Notes under the pieces: model-generated
Databases searched by the model: none
What the model was told of the DNA's origin: nothing
What the model saw: only the letters and a program-made list of their open reading frames with translations
Translations under genes and position numbers: made by a program
In this document: positions 1 to 6,019 of the stretch, one piece after another
Position numbering within the stretch: position 1 is the first letter of the stretch
How the letters are laid out: each line of letters begins with the position of its first letter
Source of the DNA: an uncultured Lachnospiraceae bacterium
GTDB lineage: Bacteria; Bacillota; Clostridia; Lachnospirales; Lachnospiraceae
Reading direction: 5' to 3'
NCBI GenBank assembly: GCA_910583835.1
Contig: CAJTYM010000065.1
Location: forward strand, 1 to 14,499
DNA length: 14,499 nt

Positions 1-33
1 AAGATGTGGAAATCCCTGCTGGGGATGGTCTGA
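1..33 (+). CDS. C-terminal tail of an upstream gene (partial, tentative)
   Basis: Frame 1 reads KMWKSLLGMV and then TGA at 31-33, eight bases before a strong hairpin with a T-rich tail at 41-80. A gene ending just upstream of such a terminator is the simplest explanation. Ten residues are too few to assign a family. Frame 2 is also open here, so the frame choice rests only on the position of the stop relative to the terminator. Confidence 0.35.
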   Translation, partial: KMWKSLLGMV

Positions 34-40
34 TGTTTGG

Positions 41-80
41 AACAGGCGGCGGGTGCTATCCTGCCGCCTGTTCTTCTTTT
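41..80 (+). terminator. Intrinsic terminator
   Basis: AACAGGCGGC (41-50) pairs perfectly with GCCGCCTGTT (63-72). Three more pairs (51-53 with 60-62, one of them G-U) leave a 6-nt loop, TGCTAT. The tract CTTCTTTT follows on the plus strand. On the minus strand the hairpin is followed by CCAAAC, with no T tract, so it should work mainly for the plus-strand gene that enters from the left. The minus-strand small gene 56-235 ends inside the stem. Confidence 0.75.
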
Positions 81-235
81 ATTATGTCAAACACAATATA
101 TTTCCCGTAAATAAAATGGTGTGTATTGTCCTTGTATTCATCAATGTAAGTGTCCCCGATATTGTATTTCTTATCTGTTTTTAACTGTAAGCAACAATTA
201 AAATCACCCTTTTTCCTGCAATCGTAAATATTCAT
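56..235 (-). CDS. Small uncharacterised protein, 59 aa
   Basis: The ORF starts ATG at 233-235 and ends TAG at 56-58. It encodes a 59-aa protein beginning MNIYDCRKKGDFNCC and ending IIKEEQAAG. The minus strand reads AAAGGAAG-AT-ATG, so a ribosome binding site lies close to the start. The protein is charged and aromatic-rich with three cysteines in the first 15 residues (C6, C14, C15), with no signal peptide or membrane segment. The residue mix (many Y, I, D, K and a GDTYIDEYKD stretch) suggests a small globular protein. It lies 48 bases downstream of the 51-aa gene on the same strand and probably shares its repressed promoter at 500-528. I do not recognise a family. Small genes like these are typical of plasmid, phage or integrative-element accessory regions (inference). 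Confidence 0.6.
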   Translation of the reverse strand: MNIYDCRKKGDFNCCLQLKTDKKYNIGDTYIDEYKDNTHHFIYGKYIVFDIIKEEQAAG

Positions 236-251
236 ATCTTCCTTTCTTTCT

Positions 252-271
252 CCCGGCGCAGCCCCGCCGGG
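252..271 (-). repeat. Intercistronic GC-rich hairpin
   Basis: CCCGGCG (252-258) and CGCCGGG (265-271) form a 7-bp perfect stem with a 6-nt loop between the 51-aa and 59-aa minus-strand genes. It is followed on the minus strand by the purine tract holding the ribosome binding site of the 59-aa gene. There is no T tract, so it is more likely an RNA processing or stability element, or a weak attenuator, than a full terminator. Confidence 0.35.
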
Positions 272-283
272 CAGGTAGCGTGG

Positions 284-439
284 TTATTTCGATAATCTTA
301 TTTTATGTATGCTGTCTTTGTATTCAGGATAATGCTGAATGAACATTTCCTTTGCTTCTTCTTTGTTGTAGCACCTTACACATATGCTACTGAATCCCCA
401 GTGTTCTTCGTAAATAACTTCGTATTCTTTAATCTTCAT
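284..439 (-). CDS. Small uncharacterised protein, 51 aa
   Basis: The ORF starts ATG at 437-439 and ends TAA at 284-286. It encodes 51 aa beginning MKIKEYEVIYEEHWG and ending SIHKIRLSK. GGAGG at 449-453 on the minus strand sits 9 nt before this ATG. An ATG at 444-446 is only 2 nt from the GGAGG and is not in this frame, so 439 is the better start. The protein looks like a small alpha/beta fold: strands at 4-10 and 16-23 (VIYEE, SSICVRCY), then a helix NKEEAKEMFIQHYPEY. It is the first gene downstream of the minus-strand promoter at 500-528, whose spacer carries the repressor operator, so it is probably controlled by the ribbon-helix-helix protein encoded divergently. No family recognised. Confidence 0.6.
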   Translation of the reverse strand: MKIKEYEVIYEEHWGFSSICVRCYNKEEAKEMFIQHYPEYKDSIHKIRLSK

Positions 440-499
440 TTCCCATATCCTCCGTTCCTTTGATAAGTCTAATTTATTATTGTTTCATTTAATGATATA

Positions 500-528
500 A
501 GTATAATATATAGCGGACATATACTCAA
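500..528 (-). promoter_or_regulatory. Minus-strand promoter with operator in its spacer
   Basis: On the minus strand TTGAGT (523-528) is followed after exactly 17 bp by TATACT (500-505). The spacer 506-522 is filled by the conserved motif (minus orientation ATATGTCCGCTATAT). It reads toward the 51-aa and 59-aa genes. A repressor bound to this motif would cover both promoter elements. Confidence 0.6.
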
Positions 529-590
529 TGGGTAATATTGCCAAATATAGCGGACATATTTTATTGAAAATGTATATAGCGGATATATAT
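506..590. repeat. Three operator-like repeats ATATAGCGGACATAT
   Basis: Near-identical copies occur at 506-523 (ATATATAGCGGACATATA), 543-560 (AAATATAGCGGACATATT) and 572-590 (core TATATAGCGGATATATA, one C missing or changed). A fourth lies at 810-826 after the regulator gene. The core TAGCGGACATA is asymmetric but flanked by ATAT on both sides. Spacing between the first three is about 37 and 29 bp. The positions relative to promoters and to a ribbon-helix-helix gene suggest that these are its operators (inference). An iteron role is possible, but no replication initiator gene is in the window. Confidence 0.7.
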
Positions 591-593
591 AAG
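564..593 (+). promoter_or_regulatory. Probable promoter of the ribbon-helix-helix gene
   Basis: TTGAAA (564-569) is followed by an 18-bp spacer and TATAAG (588-593), with the third operator copy lying in the spacer. An alternative is TTGCCA at 538-543 with the second operator copy in its spacer and TATTGA at 562-567. TATACT at 600-605 is a further possible -10 without a good -35. In each reading an operator copy overlaps the promoter, which fits autorepression. The exact promoter is not settled by the sequence. Confidence 0.4.
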
Positions 594-625
594 GAATGAT
601 ATACTGAAATAAAGGAGGTATCGAG

Positions 626-808
626 ATGGCGTATACAGAAGCACAGAAAAAAGCAAGTATTAAATATATGTCTGAAAAGACAGACGATATACGGCTAAGA
701 GTGCCAAAAGGATTAAAGGATAAATATAGAACCGAAGCAGAAAAAAGGGGTATTAGCATGACACAATTTATTGTGAATTGCGTGGAGAAAGAAATAAAAA
801 ACACTTGA
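626..808 (+). CDS. Ribbon-helix-helix (Arc/CopG-type) DNA-binding protein, 60 aa
   Basis: A 60-aa basic protein. AAAGGAGG at 611-618, 7 nt before ATG 626, fixes the start. After a basic N-terminal arm (residues 1-18), DDIRLRVPKGL forms the DNA-contacting beta strand with alternating I-L-V. Helix A follows (LKDKYRTEAEKRG), then the turn and helix B ISMTQFIVNCVEKEI, where the small-Ser-x-x-x-Phe/Ile pattern is typical of the family. Such proteins bind as dimers to short, often repeated, operators and usually repress their own gene. Here four copies of one 15-bp motif surround the gene, two upstream, one in the divergent promoter and one just downstream, so this protein is the obvious candidate ligand. 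Its stop codon lies inside the -35 element of the next promoter. It could equally be the antitoxin-like or copy-control regulator of a mobile element; no toxin or replication gene is adjacent. Confidence 0.85.
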   Translation: MAYTEAQKKASIKYMSEKTDDIRLRVPKGLKDKYRTEAEKRGISMTQFIVNCVEKEIKNT

Positions 809-833
809 CTATATAGCGGACATATAATATAAT
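805..833 (+). promoter_or_regulatory. Promoter with operator in its spacer, overlapping a stop codon
   Basis: TTGACT (805-810) and TATAAT (828-833) are separated by exactly 17 bp. The spacer 811-827 is the fourth operator copy (ATATAGCGGACATATAA). The stop codon TGA (806-808) of the regulator gene lies within the -35 hexamer. Transcription should start near 840 and drive the 47-aa gene, whose ribosome binding site is at 872-876. Confidence 0.68.
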
Positions 834-883
834 GATATTGTCAGATGGGGCAAGTAAATCTGGTAAAGAACGGAGGAAAGGAT

Positions 884-1027
884 ATGGCAGAGGTTATGAC
901 GGATAAACAATTTGATAAGATTATAAAAATGATTTCGATGATTTTGGACGGCTGTAAAGATTTGGATGAAGCAAAGAAGAAAGTGGACGAACTGTCTGAT
1001 ACTTCCAAAAAAGAAAAAGAAGAATAA
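884..1027 (+). CDS. Small helical protein, 47 aa, unknown function
   Basis: The frame is open from ATG 845, but GGAGG at 872-876 lies 7 nt before ATG 884 and 845 has no ribosome binding site, so 884 is chosen. The 47-residue product begins MAEVMTDKQFDKIIKM and ends TSKKEKEE. It is predicted to be two short helices (a hydrophobic FDKIIKMISMIL helix and a DLDEAKKKVDEL helix) with a charged Lys/Glu tail. No signal peptide or membrane segment is seen. It is monocistronic, between an operator-bearing promoter and a strong terminator, so it is expected to respond to the upstream ribbon-helix-helix protein. Short helical proteins of this style occur in Firmicute mobile elements; I cannot assign a function. 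Confidence 0.62.
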   Translation: MAEVMTDKQFDKIIKMISMILDGCKDLDEAKKKVDELSDTSKKEKEE

Positions 1028-1029
1028 GC

Positions 1030-1065
1030 AAAGAGAGCGGAACTTGCCACCGCTCTCTTTTTTTT
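1030..1065 (+). terminator. Strong intrinsic terminator
   Basis: AAAGAGAGCGG (1030-1040) pairs with CCGCTCTCTTT (1050-1060), an 11-bp perfect stem with a 9-nt loop, and runs into eight T residues (1058-1065). It starts two bases after the stop of the 47-aa gene and closes the accessory module. Confidence 0.92.
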
Positions 1066-1129
1066 GTCTGGGATGTCCACAAAAAAAGCAGTCAGTCTTA
1101 AGAAAATACGCGCTTATAATAGTTGGCGG

Positions 1130-1149
1130 TTAGCAACAAATTAGCAACA
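1130..1149 (+). repeat. Tandem TTAGCAACA repeat, possible integrase arm sites
   Basis: TTAGCAACA occurs at 1130-1138 and again at 1141-1149, 11 bp apart (about one helical turn). Short direct repeats spaced by a helical turn near the end of an element are the usual form of tyrosine-integrase arm-type sites. No integrase gene is in the window and only one end is visible, so the assignment is tentative. The rest of 1066-1194 shows no gene. TATAAT occurs at 1115-1120 without a convincing -35. Confidence 0.33.
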
Positions 1150-1194
1150 GTTCCTCAAAAAGCCTGTATTTTCTAAGGTTTTTAACTAGTATGC

Positions 1195-1209
1195 TTAAGG
1201 ACTCCTTAA
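1195..1209. promoter_or_regulatory. Perfect palindrome upstream of the ABC transporter operon
   Basis: TTAAGGA-C-TCCTTAA is a perfect 7+1+7 inverted repeat, 51 bp before the ATPase start codon and just upstream of a possible -10 TAAAAT at 1222-1227. No convincing -35 is visible, which would fit an activator- or repressor-dependent promoter. The size and place suit a dimeric regulator operator (inference); no regulator gene is adjacent. Confidence 0.45.
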
Positions 1210-1260
1210 TATCTTTTGGGATAAAATGGGCTTACAAAACGAAAGGAGCAGAACAGAGAA

Positions 1261-2022
1261 ATGAAAAAGACTATTTTGTCTGCAAAAGATTTATGCAAAA
1301 GTTTTGCACACAATGGCGGGCAGCTGCATGTACTGTCCCATGTGGAACTTGATTTATGTGAGGGTGATTTTACGGTGGTAATGGGCGCCAGCGGTTCCGG
1401 GAAATCTACGCTGCTGTATGCGCTGAGCGGCATGGACCGGGCAACCGCCGGCGAGGTCCTCTATGACGGCAAAGATATCGTGAAGATGAAGGAGAAAGAG
1501 TTGGCGAAGCTGCGTCATCGCGATTTCGGCTTTATTTTCCAGCAGATGCATTTGGTGAGTAACCTCACGCTCTTTGAAAATGTGGCAGTTCCGGGCTATC
1601 TTGATAAGAGACAGTCGGCTGGCGAGGTCAGAAACCGGGCGGAACAATTGCTGGAAAAAATGTCTGTCGCGCAGATTAAGACACATCTGCCGTCTCAGGT
1701 GTCGGGCGGGGAACAGCAAAGGTGCGCCGTGGCGCGGGCAGTCATCAACAAACCGAAAATGCTATTTGCGGATGAACCGACCGGGGCATTAAACCGCAAG
1801 AATACCACGGACGTCCTTGATTTGCTGACGGAACTGAACCGCGAGGGGCAGAGCGTGCTGATGGTCACCCATGACCTGCGGGCGGCGCTTCGGGGAAATC
1901 GGATTCTGTATCTGGAAGATGGGAAAATCATCGGTGAACTGACGCTTCCCGATTACATTGCAGGTGATGAGAAAGCAAGAGAAACGCAGGTAAACGCATG
2001 GCTTACCTCGTTGGAATGGTAG
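1261..2022 (+). CDS. ABC transporter ATP-binding protein (MacB/LolD type)
   Basis: This 253-aa nucleotide-binding subunit powers the membrane protein encoded next. Motifs in order: Walker A GASGSGKST (42-50), Q-loop FIFQQM (Q94), signature VSGGEQQR (147-154), Walker B KMLFADEPTGALN (166-178), and the H-loop VTHD (H204). Length and motif spelling match the MacB/LolD/FtsE-like family that pairs with FtsX-fold permeases in antimicrobial peptide export or resistance, lipoprotein release or cell-envelope signalling. The start ATG 1261 follows AAAGGAG at 1242-1248 with a rather long 12-nt spacing. The C-terminal 30 residues past the H-loop region (LPDYIAGDEKARETQVNAWL) form a small extension. It is cotranscribed with the permease, 8 nt downstream. 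No two-component system is beside it, so the substrate cannot be inferred. Confidence 0.95.
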   Translation: MKKTILSAKDLCKSFAHNGGQLHVLSHVELDLCEGDFTVVMGASGSGKSTLLYALSGMDRATAGEVLYDGKDIVKMKEKELAKLRHRDFGFIFQQMHLVSNLTLFENVAVPGYLDKRQSAGEVRNRAEQLLEKMSVAQIKTHLPSQVSGGEQQRCAVARAVINKPKMLFADEPTGALNRKNTTDVLDLLTELNREGQSVLMVTHDLRAALRGNRILYLEDGKIIGELTLPDYIAGDEKARETQVNAWLTSLEW

Positions 2023-2030
2023 GTGGCGTC

Positions 2031-4367
2031 ATGGAGATTTTAACATTATTAAAAGCAAATATCCGGCATAAGAAAGGCTCGTTTATGAGCGTAGTCTTGC
2101 TGACGCTGATTATCGCCATGTCGGTCACGACCATTTTAGGCATTAAGGAAAGTGCATTTCAGGGCGTATATGCGTCCCATGACCGAATGGCTACGCCAGA
2201 TTTGTGGATAGAATATTACTCATATAAATTGACAGATGAAATGATAAATGAGGTAAAAAGCGATGCAAGGGTGGAATCTGTAAAACTAGGTGAATTCTTT
2301 TATGCGGACAAGAGCGTTATGAATGGAAATGAATATACAAACAGCGTGATGGTAATGAAAGCCGATGAAGATACAGCATTAGTGGAAGATGACCTGAGCG
2401 GGTTCAGGGACGATGTTCCCGAACTGAAAAAGGGAGAGATATACGTCCCGCAGGGGCTGCTTTCCAATGTTGAAGGAAAGGTTGGGCAAAAGGTCACGGT
2501 GGAGACGCTTGGCGGGGATTTTGCATTTACCGTAAAGGGAGTGCTTCTGGACCCTTATTTTGGCGCTTCTGTGATTGGCTGGAAGAGATATTGTATCAGT
2601 GAAGAAGATTATGATGAGATAAAGGTCAAGATTGAGCAGAAGGAAACGGAAGAAAGACACGCCATTGGGAAATACATGGAAATCAATCAAGCGGATAATT
2701 GCCAGCTTACGTTACCGCAATTCCGCAGGCAGCTTAATAAGGATACCGGAGCAGTGGATATGGGCAATGGCTCTATTACGAGAGACATGTCAATTTATTA
2801 CACGACATTGTTTCCGCAGATAATATCATCGATTCTTCTGGTATTTATCATGCTGTTGCTGGCGATTGTCCTCATTGTCACGGTTCATAGCATTTCCATG
2901 GAAATTGAGAGCAATTATGTCACGTTTGGCGTACTGAAAGCGCAAGGGTTTGGCACGGGCAAGATCCGTATCTTATTTCTGGCGCAATATCTGCTGGCAG
3001 AGATGGTGGGTGCGGTTTTGGGAATTGCCGTGAGTATTCCGCTTACCGGTGCGTCTGCCAATATTTTTGCAGTGATAACTGCCGTGCCCGCCGTGCTGTC
3101 TGTACCGTTCGTGCCCATAGGGCTTTTGCTTGGCGTGCTCTTTGCCTTGTCGGCAGCGGCGATATTGTTTGTCACGGTTAAGATTAATCGGATTTCTCCT
3201 GTGCGCGCGATTTCGGGTGCGAGGAAAGAAATCTATTTTGACAGCAGGCTCAATGTTCCCATCAGCAGGAAGCTGCTCTCAGGAAGCCTGGCATTCCGGC
3301 AGTTTACCTCAGCTAAACGCAGGTATTTGGGTATCTTTGCCATCGTTGGCATCCTGGTGTTTTTTATGATGACAATCAATGTGCTTTCCCATACGGTCAG
3401 TTCCAAATCGGCAAGCGAGTCAATGGGCATGGTGGTGACGGAGATTGATGTCTTGCCCAAGAAGCAGCTTACGGAGGAAGATTTTGCAGAGATTGAAAAG
3501 GAGATAGGGCGGAATGCTAAGATAGAAAAAAAATATTACTATACAGTAAATTATTTTTCTTTTGAGGGAGAGCAGATTATGTGCCAGCCGTATAAAGACC
3601 CCAGCGTGCTCCCGCCGCTGAAAGGGCGCGCCCCCATCTACGACAATGAGATTGCGGTATCCCCAATCCTGCTGGACGAATTTGGACTTGAAATAGGAGA
3701 CGAAGTTACAGTCGGCTGGGAGGAGGAGAAAGAGCAATATCTGATTTCAGGCACGTATCAGATTATGAATGACGTGGGACGCTGTTTTGTGATGTCTCAG
3801 AAAGCGGCAGAGAGGATAGGCTATGACCGCTGGCTGTGGGGCTGCTATTCTTTAGAGGACGATAAGGAGGCGAAGAAAATTTCTGATTCGCTCAATGAGA
3901 AATTCGGAGATATCGTGGAAGCGAGGACCAATCAGGGGATGATGGATGAGACTTACCAGACGGTGATTCTTTTCATGCAGATAATCATTTATGTATTCTC
4001 GCTGTTATTTTCGCTGATTGTAGTGCATATGGTCTGTGCAAAATCATTTGTCCAGGAGCGCACAGACATCGGCATATATAAGGCAATCGGGTTTTCAGCA
4101 GCCAAACTGCGGCTTCAGTTTGCCATAAGATTCCTGACAGCGGCCCTGGTGGGCTCCTGCCTGGGTGCGGTTCTCAGTTATGCCTTTTCCGGCAGGATAT
4201 TGGAAGTGCTTCTTTATGGAATCGGCATCACAAACTTTAAGACGCATTTTGGCATACTGACGTTTGTTCTGCCGATTACCGTAATTTGTACAGGTTTTTT
4301 CGTTTTCGCATTCCTGTCATCCAGGAAGGTGAAAAAGGTGGAGATTCGGGAGCTTGTGCAATATTAA
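2031..4367 (+). CDS. ABC transporter permease, two FtsX domains
   Basis: A 778-aa membrane protein. The frame opens at 1998 inside the ATPase gene, but ATG 2031, preceded by AGGTGG (2021-2026) overlapping the ATPase stop, starts the typical N-terminus MEILTLLKANIRHKKGSF. Membrane segments fall at about 18-38, then three between 264 and 390, one at 432-452 and three between 644 and 770, about eight in all. Two large, mainly extracellular domains lie between them: 39-263 (MacB-PCD-like) and 453-643. The order TM, ectodomain, three TMs is present twice, so this is a duplicated MacB/FtsX unit that could form a full transporter as a monomer. These permeases commonly transmit ATP hydrolysis to extracytoplasmic work (mechanotransmission) rather than moving small solutes. 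Its last codons overlap convergently with bioY. Substrate unknown. Confidence 0.93.
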   Translation: MEILTLLKANIRHKKGSFMSVVLLTLIIAMSVTTILGIKESAFQGVYASHDRMATPDLWIEYYSYKLTDEMINEVKSDARVESVKLGEFFYADKSVMNGNEYTNSVMVMKADEDTALVEDDLSGFRDDVPELKKGEIYVPQGLLSNVEGKVGQKVTVETLGGDFAFTVKGVLLDPYFGASVIGWKRYCISEEDYDEIKVKIEQKETEERHAIGKYMEINQADNCQLTLPQFRRQLNKDTGAVDMGNGSITRDMSIYYTTLFPQIISSILLVFIMLLLAIVLIVTVHSISMEIESNYVTFGVLKAQGFGTGKIRILFLAQYLLAEMVGAVLGIAVSIPLTGASANIFAVITAVPAVLSVPFVPIGLLLGVLFALSAAAILFVTVKINRISPVRAISGARKEIYFDSRLNVPISRKLLSGSLAFRQFTSAKRRYLGIFAIVGILVFFMMTINVLSHTVSSKSASESMGMVVTEIDVLPKKQLTEEDFAEIEKEIGRNAKIEKKYYYTVNYFSFEGEQIMCQPYKDPSVLPPLKGRAPIYDNEIAVSPILLDEFGLEIGDEVTVGWEEEKEQYLISGTYQIMNDVGRCFVMSQKAAERIGYDRWLWGCYSLEDDKEAKKISDSLNEKFGDIVEARTNQGMMDETYQTVILFMQIIIYVFSLLFSLIVVHMVCAKSFVQERTDIGIYKAIGFSAAKLRLQFAIRFLTAALVGSCLGAVLSYAFSGRILEVLLYGIGITNFKTHFGILTFVLPITVICTGFFVFAFLSSRKVKKVEIRELVQY

Positions 4368-4951
4368 TTCCCGAACAAATCCGCCCTCACCAGCTGTCTG
4401 CGAATCTGCGGACCAGCAATCATGGCAAGCAGCATTTTCCCGAGGTCGCCGGGGATAAAGGGGATTACGCCCGCCATCAGCGCAGCTTTCCAGTCCATGC
4501 CCGCCTGGTAGGCAAGCCAGATGGTGCCGAAGGCGTAGGCGACGATTGTACCGGCAACCATCCCCAACAGGCAGATAACCCGCCTGGAAATAAATTTGTC
4601 GATAAGCAGGCCGGCAATCACTGCCATCGGGAGGAATCCGATTAAATAACCGCCGGTGGGCCCTAAGAGTTTGCCGGGCCCACTGGTGAAACCGGAGAAT
4701 ACCGGGACGCCGATAAAGCCAATCAGCAGGTAAACCAGGTAAGACACGCAGCCGAATTTTGTGCCAAGTACATATAAAGAGAAATAGATGGCAAGGTTCG
4801 TCAGCGAGATAGGCACCGGTCCAATCGGCAGGGAAAACGGCGCCAGAATGCAGGTAACGGCAGTCATCACGCCGATGACGGCAAGCTGGCGGGTGGAAAA
4901 TTTTGGTCTGATGGGGGTATTGTTTGTAGGTGCAGAAGCATTTGGCATCAT
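4364..4951 (-). CDS. bioY: Biotin transporter BioY
   Basis: BioY is the substrate-binding membrane S component of energy-coupling-factor biotin uptake. It works alone at low efficiency or with an EcfAT module encoded elsewhere; none is in the window. The start ATG at 4949-4951 has AAAGGAA five bases before it. A longer open frame to 5011 lacks a ribosome binding site and would run into bioB. The product is 195 aa, the usual length, with about six hydrophobic segments. The family motifs GPVPISLTN (44-52), SGFTSGPGKLLGPTGGYL (86-103) and PFIPGDLGKMLLA (164-176) are all visible. It is the second gene of an operon, 37 nt after bioB, under the BirA-like site at 6013-6043. No terminator follows; its stop overlaps the convergent permease stop. 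Confidence 0.95.
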   Translation of the reverse strand: MMPNASAPTNNTPIRPKFSTRQLAVIGVMTAVTCILAPFSLPIGPVPISLTNLAIYFSLYVLGTKFGCVSYLVYLLIGFIGVPVFSGFTSGPGKLLGPTGGYLIGFLPMAVIAGLLIDKFISRRVICLLGMVAGTIVAYAFGTIWLAYQAGMDWKAALMAGVIPFIPGDLGKMLLAMIAGPQIRRQLVRADLFGN

Positions 4952-4988
4952 AAATATTCCTTTCTTGTAGTGTGATAGAGTTCCTGTT

Positions 4989-5951
4989 TTAGGCGTTGGG
5001 GGCAACGTCATACCCGAGTTCTGTAAACATCTGCATATCTTCCCGGATGTTATTGCCGACGGTTGTCAGCATGTCTCCGGTGATGGTTGCATTTGCGCCG
5101 GAGGTAAAGAGGCGTCTGCCGCCATCTTTGAAATAAGCCCTGCCGGCTGCCATGCGGATATAAGCGGTGGGGTTGAGATAGCGGAACATGGCGACAGTGC
5201 GCACAATTTCATCCTCTGTCAGCGGCGGCAGTTCTCCCATGGGTGTGCCAGGGATGGGGCGCAGCGCATTGATAGGAATGGAAAAGATTTCCAGCTCGGA
5301 GAGCGAAACGGCCATGTCGATACGGTCTTCCCATGTTTCGCCCATGCCGATAATTCCGCCGGAACAGACCTTAAGCCCGGCTTTTTTGGCAAGGCGTATT
5401 TTTTCCATTTTATCCTCATATGTGTGGGTGGTACAGATGTTGGGGAAATTCCGTCTGGAAGTCTCAATGTTCTCATGGTAAGTCTCTACCCCGGCAGCTT
5501 TCAGGCGCACAAAAGCCTCGTAGCTCAAGAGGCCGTTGGAGGAACAGAGGCGGACATCACATTCTCTGTGCAGCCGTTCAAATATTTTTACCAGCTTGTC
5601 CAAGTCTTTGCCGGCAACGGTACGGCCGGCAGTGACGATGGAGTAGGAATGTATTCCGGCAGCTTCCTTTTCCTTGCAGTCCCTTAAGATGGTTTCTTCA
5701 TCCAGCATATCGTAGGTCTCGCAGCCTGTCTGGCTGGACGCGGACTGTGCGCAGAATTTGCAGTCTTCGCCGCATTTCCCGGAACGTCCGTTGATGATGG
5801 TGCACAGATGCACACGGTTTTGGCAGAACGATTTGCGTATCATGTCTGCCCCCTCGGCAAGTTCATGAAGGTCTGCATGTTCAAATATGGACAGGTCGTC
5901 AGAACGTGTCAGACGGCGTCCGTCAATGATATCTTTGGCAAGTTTTTTCAT
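4989..5951 (-). CDS. bioB: Biotin synthase BioB
   Basis: A radical SAM enzyme that inserts sulfur into dethiobiotin to make biotin. The start ATG at 5949-5951 is preceded by AAAGGAG with good spacing; the open frame to 6005 is upstream leader containing the -10. The product is 320 aa. The radical SAM cluster ligands are C60, C64 and C67 (CGEDCKFC). Ligands of the auxiliary cluster correspond to C136 (RLCSSNG), C196 (KVCSGG) and R266 (YIRMAAGR). At the place of E. coli Cys97 (FCMG) this protein has Ser104 (HSYSIVTAG). From memory, a second class of BioB described in obligate anaerobes such as Blautia obeum lacks this cysteine and uses a 4Fe-5S auxiliary cluster; this protein appears to belong there. 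It is first in a bioB-bioY operon with no bioA, bioD, bioF or bioW nearby, so dethiobiotin must come from elsewhere in the genome or from the surroundings. Confidence 0.97.
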   Translation of the reverse strand: MKKLAKDIIDGRRLTRSDDLSIFEHADLHELAEGADMIRKSFCQNRVHLCTIINGRSGKCGEDCKFCAQSASSQTGCETYDMLDEETILRDCKEKEAAGIHSYSIVTAGRTVAGKDLDKLVKIFERLHRECDVRLCSSNGLLSYEAFVRLKAAGVETYHENIETSRRNFPNICTTHTYEDKMEKIRLAKKAGLKVCSGGIIGMGETWEDRIDMAVSLSELEIFSIPINALRPIPGTPMGELPPLTEDEIVRTVAMFRYLNPTAYIRMAAGRAYFKDGGRRLFTSGANATITGDMLTTVGNNIREDMQMFTELGYDVAPNA

Positions 5952-5990
5952 AACGGCTCCTTTATGTATGAAAATTTTAATCTGAGTGGT

Positions 5991-6019
5991 ATTATAATCG
6001 AACATCCTTTAAATGTCAA
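5991..6019 (-). promoter_or_regulatory. Promoter of the bioB-bioY operon
   Basis: On the minus strand TTGACA (6014-6019) and TATAAT (5991-5996) are both consensus and separated by exactly 17 bp. Transcription should begin near 5984, giving a leader of about 33 nt before bioB. The -35 lies inside the right half of the BirA-like operator. Confidence 0.85.

Noticed and set aside
469..804. Minus-strand ORF of 111 aa opposite the ribbon-helix-helix gene
   Set aside because: It is low-complexity and overlaps the operator array and a well-supported plus-strand gene with a good ribosome binding site.
506..826. Motif array considered as replication iterons or a CRISPR array
   Set aside because: The spacings are irregular, two copies sit in promoter spacers, no replication initiator or cas gene is present, and the repeats are too short and few for CRISPR.
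845..883. Upstream in-frame ATG at 845 for the 47-aa gene
   Set aside because: It lies only about 5 nt after the predicted transcription start and has no ribosome binding site; ATG 884 has GGAGG at 7 nt.
1195..1209. Palindrome considered as a terminator
   Set aside because: The stem is AT-rich and short with a 1-nt centre and no T tract, so it cannot fold as a terminator hairpin; an operator is the better reading.
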